A stretch of 64,000 nt of DNA from positions 1 through 64,000 of the forward strand of contig NZ_SPQC01000007.1 of the NCBI RefSeq assembly GCF_004569295.1, written 5' to 3'. The notes under the pieces were generated by a model, which searched no databases, had not been told where the DNA came from, and was given only the letters and a program-made list of their open reading frames with translations. The position numbers and the translations under genes were made by a program. This DNA comes from Rothia nasimurium (GTDB lineage: Bacteria; Actinomycetota; Actinomycetes; Actinomycetales; Micrococcaceae). Shown here one piece after another: positions 16,397 through 25,977 of the stretch. Within the stretch, counting starts at the first letter, position 1. The number at the start of each line of letters is the position of its first letter.

Positions 16397-17080
16397 GTGA
16401 AAGAAACCATTCTTGTAGTTGACGACGACGACGCCCTGTCAGAGATGGTCGGTATCGTGCTGGCACAAGAGGGCTACGAGACGGTCTTCTGCGACGCCGG
16501 TGACCGGGCCTTTGAGGCTTTTGCTACCCACCACCCCGACCTGATTCTGCTGGACTTTATGCTGCCGGGCATGGACGGCATTGAGGTCTGCACCCAGATT
16601 CGCGGGGAGTCGGACGTACCCATCATCATGCTGACCGCCAAGGGCGATACCGAGGACGTGGTCAAGGGGCTAGAGGCTGGTGCCGATGACTACATGACCA
16701 AGCCCTTCAAGCCCGCTGAGCTGCTGGCCCGCGTCCGCGCCCGCCTGCGCCCGCGCGAAGACTGCCATAACGAACCTTTGCGTATCGGTAACCTCACCAT
16801 TGACCTGGCAGGGCATACGGTGAGCCGCGAGGGTGAAACGATTCAGCTCACCCCCCTCGAATTTGAACTTCTGGCGAACCTGGCCCGGCAGCCCGGTCAG
16901 GTCATGACCCGCGAGGCCCTGTTGGGCAACGTATGGGGCTACGAAAAGACCGTCGATTCCCGCCTGGTCAACGTGCATATTCAGCGTCTGCGCGCCAAGA
17001 TTGAGCGCGACCCCGAGAACCCCGAGATCGTGCTGACCGTGCGCGGTGTGGGCTACAAGGCTGCGGCAGGCCACCGTTAA
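16397..17080 (+). CDS. mtrA: Response regulator MtrA
   Basis: A 227-residue OmpR-type regulator. GTG 16397 is preferred because CAGGAGA lies 6 bases before it; an upstream GTG at 16373 would include that site. The receiver domain has the acidic cluster VVDDDDAL, phosphoacceptor D53 (LILLDFMLPGMDG), MLTAKGD and the K of MTKPFKPAEL. The winged-helix domain covers about 130-222 (LTPLEFELLANLA, VNVHIQRLRAKIE, VRGVGYKA). With MtrB and LpqB it controls cell-wall and division genes in actinobacteria. mtrB starts 3 bases after its stop. Confidence 0.95.
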   Translation: MKETILVVDDDDALSEMVGIVLAQEGYETVFCDAGDRAFEAFATHHPDLILLDFMLPGMDGIEVCTQIRGESDVPIIMLTAKGDTEDVVKGLEAGADDYMTKPFKPAELLARVRARLRPREDCHNEPLRIGNLTIDLAGHTVSREGETIQLTPLEFELLANLARQPGQVMTREALLGNVWGYEKTVDSRLVNVHIQRLRAKIERDPENPEIVLTVRGVGYKAAAGHR

Positions 17081-17083
17081 CCC

Positions 17084-18787
17084 GTGGCTGGTACTTTACC
17101 TCGCGCGTTCGCTCGAACTACCGCCCCCGCAGGCCCCTCCCGGGCCTACGGACCCCTGGCTAGTGCCCGCAGACTCTGGCAGCAGTCCCTACAGTTTCGA
17201 GCTGTAGTAGCCGCGGCCTGCCTGCTGCTGGTGGCCTTCATCTTTGTGGGCTCTTTTATCTCCCACCAGATTGCTAACTCCCTCTTCCGCGGCAACCTGC
17301 GGCAGGCCCTCGAAGAATCATCATCTGGTTTTAGTAACGTGCAGACTCTCATCAACGGCTCTGATGCCACCGGACGCACCGAGATTCAGCGCGATGTTTC
17401 GCGTTTCTTAACCGTGCTTGAGAGCAGTAGCGCCGATAGCAACCGCAACTGGGTGCTTCTTAAGGACGTGAACGCTACCACCGATGGCTTTATCGTGGAG
17501 CAGACCCAGAGTAGCGAGGTCACGGTCAGCGACGTGCCCCAGGCACTCGCCCAGAGCATGAGTGAGGGCACGGGGATTTACTGGCAGTCCTCGAGTATTA
17601 CCTCAGCGGACGGACGCCGCACCCCGGTTCTGGTGGTCGGCACCAGTATCTCGATACCCCAGAACCCCGACTACTCCCTCTACCTGATTTATGACCTGTC
17701 GACCTCACAGGCGACCGTGCAGTACATCAACCTGGTGGTCTGGGTGGGCTTCGGCGTGCTCCTGGTGGTGGTGCTAACCATCGTGTGGATGATCGCCCGT
17801 TTCGTGATCCGCCCGATTAGTTCTACCGCTATCACCGCTGAGAAACTGGCAGCCGGTGACTTGGACCAGCGTGTGCTGGTGCGCGGCCAGAACGAGACGG
17901 CGCGCTTGGGTATGTCTTTTAACCGTATGGCTGACTCCCTGCAAGATCAGATTTCTCGTCTTGAGAAGCTGTCGACCATGCAGCAGCGCTTTGTTTCTGA
18001 CGTGTCGCACGAGCTGCGTACCCCGCTCACAACGGTGCGCATGGCAGCCGATATGCTGCACGATAACCGCGATAACATGGAGCCCCTCTACAAGCGCTCT
18101 ACCGAGCTGCTCTATAACCAGGTGGACCGCTTCGACTCCCTGCTGGCTGACCTGCTCGAAATCTCCCGCTTCGATGCCGGCTCCCAGACCCTCGATACGG
18201 TGTCGGTTGATTTCATGGCCGTGCTCGATGAGGTACTCAAGGCTGTAGAGCCCCACCTGATGCGCACCAACACCAGTTTGACCGTGCACACCGATCACAC
18301 CGAGATTATGGTCGATATGGACCACCGCCGCATTGAACGGGTGCTGCGCAACCTGCTGTTCAACGCCGTAGAGCACTCCGAGGGTCAGCCCATCGACGTG
18401 TACGTGGACGCCACCGAAAGCACCCTGGGCGTTGCCGTACGTGACCACGGTATCGGCCTGAGCCCCGAAGAAACCGAGCAAGTCTTCAACCGCTTCTGGC
18501 GGGCTGACACCTCCCGCAAACGCACCCTGGGCGGTACCGGCCTGGGGCTCTCGATCGCCGCCGAGGACGTCCGCCTGCACCAGGGAGCCCTCGAAGCCTG
18601 GGGTATTAAGGGGCAGGGGGCCAGCTTCCGCATGACCATCCCCATTGACCAGGACGTGCCCATGGGCCCCTCCCCGGTCCTGCTGAGCGGCGAGCCGCTG
18701 CCCGCACCATCCGCTCCGGCTACCGGTGCCACCCCGACCGTGAACCCCGACGCCCCAAACCCCTCGGAGCCCACCGTTGAACCCTAA
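17084..18787 (+). CDS. mtrB: Sensor histidine kinase MtrB
   Basis: A 567-residue membrane kinase. Transmembrane helices are at about residues 38-60 and 214-237, with an extracytoplasmic sensor of about 150 residues between. HAMP follows (VIRPISSTAITAEKLAAGD). The phosphoacceptor is H309 in DVSHELRTPLTT. The ATPase domain has the N box (LRNLLFNAVEHSE), DHGIGL, and GGTGLGLSIA. The Pro/Ala/Thr-rich C-terminal tail is probably disordered. GTG start, 3 bases after mtrA. Its 3' end overlaps the TTG start of lpqB by 11 bases, so the three genes are translationally coupled. Confidence 0.95.
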   Translation: MAGTLPRAFARTTAPAGPSRAYGPLASARRLWQQSLQFRAVVAAACLLLVAFIFVGSFISHQIANSLFRGNLRQALEESSSGFSNVQTLINGSDATGRTEIQRDVSRFLTVLESSSADSNRNWVLLKDVNATTDGFIVEQTQSSEVTVSDVPQALAQSMSEGTGIYWQSSSITSADGRRTPVLVVGTSISIPQNPDYSLYLIYDLSTSQATVQYINLVVWVGFGVLLVVVLTIVWMIARFVIRPISSTAITAEKLAAGDLDQRVLVRGQNETARLGMSFNRMADSLQDQISRLEKLSTMQQRFVSDVSHELRTPLTTVRMAADMLHDNRDNMEPLYKRSTELLYNQVDRFDSLLADLLEISRFDAGSQTLDTVSVDFMAVLDEVLKAVEPHLMRTNTSLTVHTDHTEIMVDMDHRRIERVLRNLLFNAVEHSEGQPIDVYVDATESTLGVAVRDHGIGLSPEETEQVFNRFWRADTSRKRTLGGTGLGLSIAAEDVRLHQGALEAWGIKGQGASFRMTIPIDQDVPMGPSPVLLSGEPLPAPSAPATGATPTVNPDAPNPSEPTVEP

Positions 18788-20471
18788 CCTTTCCCGCCGG
18801 TCAGCCCTCGGCCTGGCCCTGAGCTCTCTCGTGACCCTCACCGCCTGCGCCGCTATTCCCACCGACGGCGAAGTCAACCACTACGCCGACCCCCAGGCTA
18901 CGGGCAGCACCTCCGCCAGCGGCAACTCGCCCGAAGGGCCCACCCCCGGGGCCCGGCCTACCGAGATCATCGAGGGCTTCTTGCACGCCGGGGTAGGGGT
19001 GAAGGATGACTACAGCGTAGCCAGGCTCTACCTAACCGAAGACCTGGCCCAGTCCTGGAAGCCGGACGGGCGCACCCTGGTCTACAACTCATCCTTCACC
19101 ACGGCCTCCGTCAGCGACTCAAGCTACCTGGTCACCGTGCCCACGAGCACCCTGGTTGACGATAAGGGCCTGGCTACCTCCTACACCACAGTGGCTGATA
19201 CCGAGGTAGAGTTCACCCTGCGCCAGGTCGACGGGGAGTGGCGTATCTCCTCCGCTCCCGACGGAACGGTGCTGAGCAGAAACGAATTCGCGGACGTTTT
19301 CAACCCCTTCACCCTCTACTTCTACGACCCCACCTACACCTACGCTGTGCCCGATGTGCGCTGGTTCGCCGAACGCACCACGGTAGCTACCTCCCTGGTG
19401 AGGGTGCTCCTTGAAGGGCCGGCCCCCTACCTCACCGGGGCTGTTGTGACCGCTGTACCGGCCGATACCAGCCTGACCCGCAACTCCGTCCCCATCGAAA
19501 ACGGGGCGGCTGACATCCAGCTCTCCGGGGGCACTTCCCTCACCGCAGCCAGCGCCCTCGAAACCGAGCGCCTACGCACCCAGCTCACCCAGACCCTCAC
19601 CAACCTCGCCTCGGTCACCACGGTGCAGCTCACCATCAACGATCAAATCGTTGCGGCCCCCACTCTCGAGAACTACCGGGAACCGGCAGTTAACCCCGAA
19701 GCCGCCAGCAACATCGTGGGTATCGAAGATAACCGCCTGATCGCCCGGGCAGCCCTGGACGATACCGCCAGCCAGCAGACCATCGTAGAGACCTCAGCCC
19801 AGGCCCTCATTACCCTGCCCGCCATGAACTACACCCGTAACTACTACGCCTACACCAACACCGGGCAGAACGAGATTTGGCTGGCTAACTCCAACGGTGC
19901 CCGCTCGGTCTACCGGGGCACCCACGTGCTAGCGCCCTGCTTTGACCACCAGAACTGGCTCTGGGTGGGGGAGCAAGACGGCTCTGTGCGGGTTATCGCC
20001 GCAGGTCAGGAAGACAGCGCCGCCCGCGAGGTCACCAGCTGGATCGAGGGGGAGCTCCTGCAGAGCATCTCTATCGCCCGCGACGGTAGCCGGGCCGTAC
20101 TGGTCACCTCGGCAGCCGACGGAAGCAACTACGGGGCCTGGGTCTCAGCTATCCGCCGGTCGGCAGACGGTACCCCCACCCAGCTCCTTGACCCGGTGCG
20201 CCTGGGCGCAGAGATTAACCCGCGCGGGGCTGAATGGGTCAGCGACGTGGAGGTCTTCCTCTGGAACACCGACACCACCCAGACCGAACTGGTCTCACTG
20301 ACCGGCGAGAACACCCAGTACGATTCCCTGCAAGGCATTACCCGCATTGTCACCGGCAACGGCATCGACCAGGCGGTTGCAATGACCCGGGACGGTGGGC
20401 TGTATATCGTAGCCGGGCTGAGCTGGACCCGCATTGAAAGCAGCCTCAGCGAAATCAACTACGCCGGCTAA
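18777..20471 (+). CDS. lpqB: Lipoprotein LpqB, partner of MtrAB
   Basis: A 564-residue lipoprotein. The signal SALGLALSSLVTLTAC ends in a lipobox with the acylated Cys at about residue 24. A GerMN domain follows (about 200-300: TSLVRVLLEGPAPYLTGAV and AVPADTSLTRNSVP), then a beta-propeller-like LpqB domain to the end (ARSVYRGTHVLAPCF, LLQSISIARDGSRAVLVTS). LpqB binds the outer part of MtrB and tunes its signalling in mycobacteria. It starts with TTG inside the end of mtrB. A strong hairpin lies between its stop and comF. Confidence 0.92.
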   Translation: MNPNLSRRSALGLALSSLVTLTACAAIPTDGEVNHYADPQATGSTSASGNSPEGPTPGARPTEIIEGFLHAGVGVKDDYSVARLYLTEDLAQSWKPDGRTLVYNSSFTTASVSDSSYLVTVPTSTLVDDKGLATSYTTVADTEVEFTLRQVDGEWRISSAPDGTVLSRNEFADVFNPFTLYFYDPTYTYAVPDVRWFAERTTVATSLVRVLLEGPAPYLTGAVVTAVPADTSLTRNSVPIENGAADIQLSGGTSLTAASALETERLRTQLTQTLTNLASVTTVQLTINDQIVAAPTLENYREPAVNPEAASNIVGIEDNRLIARAALDDTASQQTIVETSAQALITLPAMNYTRNYYAYTNTGQNEIWLANSNGARSVYRGTHVLAPCFDHQNWLWVGEQDGSVRVIAAGQEDSAAREVTSWIEGELLQSISIARDGSRAVLVTSAADGSNYGAWVSAIRRSADGTPTQLLDPVRLGAEINPRGAEWVSDVEVFLWNTDTTQTELVSLTGENTQYDSLQGITRIVTGNGIDQAVAMTRDGGLYIVAGLSWTRIESSLSEINYAG

Positions 20472-20494
20472 GAGAAATGGTCTGGACCACTTAT

Positions 20495-20537
20495 CCCCAG
20501 CCCTGGCAGGTAGCCACCTGACCCTGCCAGGCTGGGG
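20495..20537 (+). promoter_or_regulatory. Hairpin covering the comF ribosome binding site
   Basis: CCCCAGCCCTGGCAGG and CCTGCCAGGCTGGGG form a 15-bp stem with a single bulged C and a loop of about 12. The right arm CTGGGG overlaps the only purine-rich site before the comF ATG (GGGGGT ATG). In the folded RNA the site would be closed. It may also end part of the mtrA-mtrB-lpqB transcript, though there is no T tract. Confidence 0.5.
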
Positions 20538-20539
20538 GT

Positions 20540-21346
20540 ATGACGTCCGCCCACCCTCTTCCGCCCGATATGCTGACCAGCTGGCGGCAGACCACAGAAC
20601 TCTTCTTCCCCAGGGTCTGCGCCAGCTGCCAGACCTACGGGCCCAGCATGCTGGCGTCCGCTGCCCTCTGCCCCCTCTGCGACCAGCTGGTGCGCCTGGC
20701 CACCCTCAACCTACAGGCCATTACCCTGCCCGGCACGCAGCTGCCGGTGGTGTCTGCTGGCCGCTATGAGCACGAGCTGGGGCGCTGCGTCCTGGCCTAT
20801 AAGGACGCCGGACGCATCGACCTGAGCCCCTACCTTGCCTCGGCCCTGGCCCGGGCCGTGACCTGCCTTCTAGGGCTGAGCGAGAGCGAACTGGCGCCCG
20901 CCGAGCCCATCTACCTGGTGCCCCTACCCTCCAGCCGGGCCTCGGTGCGCAGGCGGGGCTATGCCCCAGCCCCGCTCCTAGCCCGCGCGGTGCTACCCCT
21001 CCTGCGCCACCCCGCACCAGTCAAGGTGGCGGACGCGCTCGCCCAGGTTCCTGTCTGGAAGCGGGGAATGCGCGGTGCCAAAGGTGCCCAAGCCCAGAAA
21101 ACCCTGGGCCTCGAAGAGCGCCACCGGCAGATGCAGGGAAAACTTACCCTGGGCAAGCCTGCCCTGCACCAGCTGGGGCGCTACTACCGTCTAGAGGGGG
21201 CCCGCTGTCTGTTGGTTGACGATGTGTTCACCACCGGAGCCTCCCTGCAGGAGGGCTACCGGGTGCTTACCAGCCAGGGCGCCACCGTGCTGGGAGGGGC
21301 AACGATTGCCTATGTTCCCAAGCGGCAGCCATATAGCACAGGGTGA
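20540..21346 (+). CDS. comF: ComF family phosphoribosyltransferase-like protein
   Basis: 268 residues. The N-terminal zinc-ribbon-like part has paired Cys: PRVCASCQTYGP and AALCPLCDQLV. The PRT domain ends with CLLVDDVFTTGASLQEG, the PRPP-binding loop, and has PLPSSRASVRRRGYAPAPLLAR as in ComF/GntX. ComF proteins act in DNA uptake in naturally competent bacteria, but the enzyme activity is unknown. It lies behind lpqB with a hairpin over its ribosome binding site, so it may be read at a low or conditional rate. Confidence 0.88.
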   Translation: MTSAHPLPPDMLTSWRQTTELFFPRVCASCQTYGPSMLASAALCPLCDQLVRLATLNLQAITLPGTQLPVVSAGRYEHELGRCVLAYKDAGRIDLSPYLASALARAVTCLLGLSESELAPAEPIYLVPLPSSRASVRRRGYAPAPLLARAVLPLLRHPAPVKVADALAQVPVWKRGMRGAKGAQAQKTLGLEERHRQMQGKLTLGKPALHQLGRYYRLEGARCLLVDDVFTTGASLQEGYRVLTSQGATVLGGATIAYVPKRQPYSTG

Positions 21347-21464
21347 GGTAGGCCACCAAAATATTGAGTCCTTCCTGCGAAAAGAACCGTAAAAGGCTTA
21401 AAAAATGACTTAGACCACAAAAGGGCGTAGAGTTGCGTTAAGGAATCCACAAGATAGATTCCCC

Positions 21465-21493
21465 AATACCCGGCAGTCACAGGGCCGGGTATT
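21465..21493 (+). promoter_or_regulatory. Hairpin in the leader of hpf
   Basis: AATACCCGGC and its complement form a perfect 10-bp stem with a 9-base loop, ending 25 bases before the hpf GTG. A smaller inverted pair GGAATC/GATTCC lies upstream (21442-21462). Together they could shape mRNA stability or initiation. No known riboswitch is recognised. Confidence 0.4.
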
Positions 21494-21517
21494 CACCCCC
21501 TGAGAATGGAGGGAATT

Positions 21518-22162
21518 GTGGAACTCAACATCACCGGCCGCAACGTCAAAGTAAGTGAACGTCTGCAGGAACACGTTGAAAGTAAAATCACCAAGTTCGA
21601 AGCCCTCGGCGACAACGTAACCGACATCGAAGTCAAGTTCACCAAGGAAGGCCAGAACGGCCCTGCCGCGATTCGAGTGGAAATCACCGTCATTGGCCGC
21701 GGCCCCGTGCTCCGAGCAGAAGCAACCGGTCAAGATAAGTTCGCAGTTTTCGACGAAACCTATGGCAAGCTCCTAGAACGCCTCCGCCGCGCCCGCGACC
21801 GTCGCAAGACCCGCCGCGCAGGGGGTAAGCACCCCATCTCGGTCTCAGAAGCCACTGGCTCACTGCCCGTCATCACCGACCAGGTTGCCCTCACCGAAAT
21901 TCAGACCGAGGACCTGCCAGTTGAAGAAGCAGCTTTTGCTGGCGAATACGACCTGCACGAAGAGGCAGATTCGCCCATCGAAATTCGTCAAAAGAGCTTC
22001 CCCGCCGACCACCTGACCCCTGAAGAAGCGGTTGACCGCATGGAGCTGGTTGGCCACGACTTCTTCCTCTACGTCGATAAGGCAACCGGATCCCCCGCAG
22101 CGGTCTACCGCCGCAAGGGCTGGTCCTACGGTGTCATTACCCTCGAAGAAGGTACTGACTAA
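21518..22162 (+). CDS. hpf: Ribosome hibernation promoting factor, long form
   Basis: A 214-residue protein. GTG 21518 (VELNITGRNVKVSERLQ) is preferred because GGAGG lies 5-9 bases before it; the ATG at 21506 overlaps that site. The N-terminal RaiA-like domain (1-100) sits in the mRNA channel of the 30S subunit. A variable linker follows. The C-terminal domain (about 155-212) contains FPADHLTPEEAVDRMELVGHDFFLY and AAVYRRKGWSYGVI, which pairs with the same domain of a second ribosome to make 100S dimers. Its expression usually rises in stationary phase. secA follows after 238 bases. Confidence 0.94.
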   Translation: MELNITGRNVKVSERLQEHVESKITKFEALGDNVTDIEVKFTKEGQNGPAAIRVEITVIGRGPVLRAEATGQDKFAVFDETYGKLLERLRRARDRRKTRRAGGKHPISVSEATGSLPVITDQVALTEIQTEDLPVEEAAFAGEYDLHEEADSPIEIRQKSFPADHLTPEEAVDRMELVGHDFFLYVDKATGSPAAVYRRKGWSYGVITLEEGTD

Positions 22163-22182
22163 GGTCGATACCCGCCCGGCCT

Positions 22183-22240
22183 AGGGCCCTCTGCCATACC
22201 CCTACCGCAGGTAGGGGAGCGCAGGAGCGCAGGGGGCCCT
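22183..22240 (+). terminator. Hairpin after hpf
   Basis: CCCCTACC-GCA-GGTAGGGG (22199-22217) forms the inner stem, and AGGGCCCTCTG pairs roughly with CAGGGGGCCCT outside it. There is no T tract, so it may be a weak or Rho-type terminator or an RNA-stability element. Confidence 0.5.
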
Positions 22241-22400
22241 GCCCTGTTCCCGGCCCTACCCCTGTGAATCTAAAAGGTAGGCCCGTCAAGCCCACAGGTG
22301 AACGGCCCCAGCCCGTTTGCGGACTAAACTAGAATAGAGTGAGCACGGTGGGCTCACCCTGCCAACCTCCCATACCAAACCAATCAAGGAGCAAACTTCA

Positions 22401-25052
22401 GTGGCATCTCTCTTGGAAAAGCTACTCCGCAGCGGAGACCAAAAAGTCCTCAAGCAGCTGCGTGCTTACACCGATGCAGTGAACTCACTCGAAGATAGCT
22501 TTGTTGCGATGAGCGATGCAGAGCTACGCGCTGAGACCGACGCCTTCCGCAAGCGCGTTGAGGACGGCGAGTCACTGGACCTTCTGCTCCCCGAAGCTTT
22601 TGCTGTGGTCCGCGAGGCGTCTAAGCGCACTCTGGGCAAGCGCCACTACGATGTTCAGCTCATGGGTGGCGCCGCCCTGCACCTGGGCAATATCGCCGAA
22701 ATGAAAACCGGTGAGGGTAAGACCCTGGTTGCCACCGCCCCTGCCTACCTCAACGCCCTCTCCGGCAAGGGCGTGCACGTGGTCACCGTCAACGACTACC
22801 TGGCTGAGTACCAGGCTAACCTGATGGGGCGTGTCTTCCGTTTCCTGGGTATGGAGTCGGGCGTTATTCTGGCGAACCAGACCCCCGATGTGCGCCGTAA
22901 GCAGTACGAAGCCGATATTACCTACGGCACCAACAACGAGTTCGGTTTCGACTACCTGCGTGACAACATGGCCTGGACCAAAGAGGAACAGGTGCAGCGC
23001 GGCCATAACTTTGCCATCGTCGATGAGGTTGACTCTATTCTGATCGACGAAGCCCGTACCCCGCTGATTATCTCTGGTCCCGCCATGGGCGAAGCCAACC
23101 GCTGGTACGGCGAATTTGCCCGTATCGCCCGCACTCTGGTGGCCGGCGAAGACTACGAGGTCGATGAAAAGAAGCGCACCGTGGGTGTGCTCGAATCGGG
23201 TATCGATAAGGTTGAAGACCACCTGGGCATCGATAACCTCTACGAGTCACAGAACACCCCCCTGATTGGCTTCCTCAACAACGCTATTAAGGCCAAGGAA
23301 CTTTTCAAGGGCAACAAGGACTACGTCGTAATGAACGGCGAAGTCATGATTGTCGATGAGCACACCGGCCGTATCCTGGCAGGCCGCCGCTACAACGACG
23401 GCATCCACCAGGCCATTGAGGCCAAGGAAGAGGTCGAGGTCAAGCCTGAAAACCAGACTATGGCGACCGTGACCCTGCAGAACTACTTCCGCATGTACGA
23501 CAAGCTCTCGGGTATGACCGGTACCGCTGAGACCGAGGCTGCCGAGTTCATGAACACCTACGAGCTGGGTGTCGTGCCAATCCCGACCAACAAGGAAAAG
23601 CAGCGCGTCGACCAGCCCGATAAGGTCTACAAGAATGAGATTGCCAAGTTCAACGCGGTGGTCAAAGATATCGAAGAGCGCCACGCTACCGGCCAGCCCG
23701 TGCTGGTAGGTACCACCAGCGTTGAGAAGTCCGAGTATCTGTCTAAGCTCCTGGTTAAGGCCGGTATTCGACACGAGGTGCTCAACGCGAAGAACAATGC
23801 CCGTGAGGCTGCCATCGTGGCCCAGGCTGGCCGTAAGGGTGCCGTCACCGTGGCAACCAACATGGCAGGCCGCGGTACCGATATTATGCTCGGTGGCAAC
23901 CCCGAGTTCGAGGCTGTTGAGACCATGAAGACTCTGGGCCTTGACCCCAAGGAGAAGACAGAAGAATACGAGGCTAAGTGGCCCGAGGTGCTTGCCGCAG
24001 CGGAGCAGGCCTCTGCTACCGAGCACGAAGAGGTTAAAGACCTGGGCGGTCTCTACGTACTGGGTACCGAGCGTCACGAGTCTCGCCGCATCGATAACCA
24101 GCTGCGCGGACGTTCGGGCCGCCAGGGCGACCCCGGCGAGTCCCGCTTCTACCTGTCACTGTCTGACGACCTGATGCGCCTCTTCAATGGCCAGGCAGCT
24201 GCCCGCCTGATGGCCGGTGCCCCCGACGATACCGCCCTGGAAGCTAAGATTGTTTCCCGCGTCATCGCCAACGCCCAGGGCCAGGTTGAGGCCCGCAACG
24301 CTGAGCAGCGCAAGAACGTGCTCAAGTATGACGATGTGCTCAACCGCCAGCGCGAGGCCATGTACAAGGACCGCGCCCAGATTCTGGCAGGGGATGACCT
24401 CAAGGAACAGATTGCCAAGTTCCGCACCGAGGTTATCACCTCAGCAATCGATGCCCAGGCGGGCGAAGGCCATGCCGAGGACTGGGACTTTGAGAAGCTC
24501 TGGGAGAACCTGCGCACCATCTTCCCGGTTACCATTACCCCCGAAGACCTGGCTGAAGAAGCTGGTGACAAGACCAAGGTCACCCGCGACCAGATCGTCA
24601 AAGAAGTACTGGCTGACGCTGAGATACAGTACGGCGAGCGCGAAGAGTCCGTGGGTGAGGACGCCATGCGCGAGATTGAGCGCCGCGTGGTGCTCTCGGT
24701 CATCGGTAAGCGCTGGCCTGAGCACCTCTACGAGATGGACTACCTCAAGGAAGGCATTGGCCTGCGCGCCATGGCCCAGCGTGACCCCCTGGTGGAATAC
24801 CAGCGTGAGGGTTACGCTCTCTACCAGAGCATGATGGGCGGTATTCGTGAGGAGACCGTGTCGATGCTCTACAGCGTGGACCTGTCGAAGCAGCGTACCC
24901 AGCAGTCGAAGATTCAGCTGAAGATTCCTGCCCAGCCTAAGTTCTTGCAGTACTCAGCTCCCTCTGAGTCTGGTAAGACCGAGGTGCATACTGAGGCCGT
25001 GAACGACCGCAGCAACGAGCAGATTTCGATTCTGAACCAGCGCAAGAAGTAG
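22401..25052 (+). CDS. secA: Preprotein translocase ATPase SecA
   Basis: An 883-residue motor ATPase that drives unfolded preproteins through SecYEG. Walker A is MKTGEGKT (residues 101-108) and the DEAD-like Walker B is [15 protein letters not shown]. The preprotein-binding region follows ([19 protein letters not shown]). NBD2 has [14 protein letters not shown] and [21 protein letters not shown]. The helical scaffold and wing are complete. The C-terminal zinc-binding tail (CxCxSGxxxxxCH) is missing and the protein ends [14 protein letters not shown] start. It is followed by a strong terminator and was probably transcribed alone. Confidence 0.96.
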   Translation: MASLLEKLLRSGDQKVLKQLRAYTDAVNSLEDSFVAMSDAELRAETDAFRKRVEDGESLDLLLPEAFAVVREASKRTLGKRHYDVQLMGGAALHLGNIAEMKTGEGKTLVATAPAYLNALSGKGVHVVTVNDYLAEYQANLMGRVFRFLGMESGVILANQTPDVRRKQYEADITYGTNNEFGFDYLRDNMAWTKEEQVQRGHNFAIVDEVDSILIDEARTPLIISGPAMGEANRWYGEFARIARTLVAGEDYEVDEKKRTVGVLESGIDKVEDHLGIDNLYESQNTPLIGFLNNAIKAKELFKGNKDYVVMNGEVMIVDEHTGRILAGRRYNDGIHQAIEAKEEVEVKPENQTMATVTLQNYFRMYDKLSGMTGTAETEAAEFMNTYELGVVPIPTNKEKQRVDQPDKVYKNEIAKFNAVVKDIEERHATGQPVLVGTTSVEKSEYLSKLLVKAGIRHEVLNAKNNAREAAIVAQAGRKGAVTVATNMAGRGTDIMLGGNPEFEAVETMKTLGLDPKEKTEEYEAKWPEVLAAAEQASATEHEEVKDLGGLYVLGTERHESRRIDNQLRGRSGRQGDPGESRFYLSLSDDLMRLFNGQAAARLMAGAPDDTALEAKIVSRVIANAQGQVEARNAEQRKNVLKYDDVLNRQREAMYKDRAQILAGDDLKEQIAKFRTEVITSAIDAQAGEGHAEDWDFEKLWENLRTIFPVTITPEDLAEEAGDKTKVTRDQIVKEVLADAEIQYGEREESVGEDAMREIERRVVLSVIGKRWPEHLYEMDYLKEGIGLRAMAQRDPLVEYQREGYALYQSMMGGIREETVSMLYSVDLSKQRTQQSKIQLKIPAQPKFLQYSAPSESGKTEVHTEAVNDRSNEQISILNQRKK

Positions 25053-25072
25053 TTCAGCACAAGAAACCGCTC

Positions 25073-25120
25073 AGACCAAAGGCCCCGAATCCTTGATGTA
25101 GGATTCGGGGCCTTTGGTCT
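25073..25120. terminator. Terminator between secA and hisN
   Basis: A perfect 20-bp stem (AGACCAAAGGCCCCGAATCC and its complement) with an 8-base loop. It lies between convergent genes and can serve both. Confidence 0.9.
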
Positions 25121-25160
25121 AGGTTGAAGCGTTTTCCCGGTCTCGTGAGAGAGCCCGGCT

Positions 25161-25955
25161 TTAGAGGGGCTTGTCGGTCCCCAGGTGGGAAAGGACGGCC
25201 TCGTGCAGGTGGCCGTTGGTGGCTAGGGCGTTGCCGCCGTGGGGGCCGTCCGCCCCAGCCAGGGAGGTGAAACGTCCGCCTGCTTCGGTCACGATGGGGA
25301 CTAGGGCGGCCATGTCATAGAGGCCGAGTTCGGGTTCGGCGGCGGCGTCGACAACGCCCTCTGCCACCATCATGTAGGACCAGAAGTCGCCGTAGGCTCG
25401 GGTGCGCCAGACGGTGTCGGTCAGGTCGATGAAGTTATCGCGCAGGCCCAAATTGCGCCAGCCGGTGAGGGAGGAGTAGGAGAGGGAGGCGTCCTCGAGC
25501 TGGGCGACAGAGGAGACCGAGATGCGGGTAGCCTTGGCGAGGGAGCGGCCGGTGTAGGCGCCGGTGCCTTCGGCTGCCCACCAGCGGCGCTGGAGGGCCG
25601 GGGCAGAGACGACGCCGACGACGGGCTTGCCGTGGTCGAGCAGAGCGATAAGGGTGGCCCAGACAGGGACGCCGCGCACGAAGTTCTTGGTGCCGTCGAT
25701 GGGGTCGATGACCCACTGGCGGGGGGAAGACCCGGTTTCCCCAAATTCTTCACCCAGCACTGAGTCACGGGTGCGGACGCGGGACAGCTGGGAGCGGATG
25801 AGCTGTTCGGCTTCGCGGTCGGCGTCGGTGACGGGGGTGAGGTCGGGTTTGGTGTCGACGGCGAAATCGTGGGAGGTGAACTTGGCCAGGGTGAGGCGGT
25901 CTACCGCATCAGCCATGATGTGGGCCAGGCGCAGGTCGTCGGTGTAGTTAGTCAT
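25161..25955 (-). CDS. hisN: Histidinol-phosphatase of the inositol monophosphatase family
   Basis: A 264-residue magnesium-dependent phosphatase. Metal sites are [15 protein letters not shown] and, near the end, a shifted [18 protein letters not shown]. These last residues are typical of HisN, which removes phosphate from histidinol phosphate in actinobacterial histidine synthesis. Other inositol-phosphatase homologues cannot be excluded. It is the third gene of the aroA-rsgA-hisN operon and starts 22 bases after the rsgA stop. Confidence 0.87.
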   Translation of the reverse strand: MTNYTDDLRLAHIMADAVDRLTLAKFTSHDFAVDTKPDLTPVTDADREAEQLIRSQLSRVRTRDSVLGEEFGETGSSPRQWVIDPIDGTKNFVRGVPVWATLIALLDHGKPVVGVVSAPALQRRWWAAEGTGAYTGRSLAKATRISVSSVAQLEDASLSYSSLTGWRNLGLRDNFIDLTDTVWRTRAYGDFWSYMMVAEGVVDAAAEPELGLYDMAALVPIVTEAGGRFTSLAGADGPHGGNALATNGHLHEAVLSHLGTDKPL

Positions 25956-25977
25956 GGTCTCGTGTGCCTTGGTGTGT

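Noticed and set aside
17774-18877. Long open frame on the minus strand across mtrB (367 codons)
   Set aside because: It is the mirror of a well-conserved kinase gene. Its product is low complexity in Gly, Val and His, with no ribosome binding site. High G+C content makes such frames common.
23247-24077. 276-codon minus-strand frame inside secA
   Set aside because: It lies entirely under conserved SecA codons and shows no domain; it is a shadow of the coding strand.
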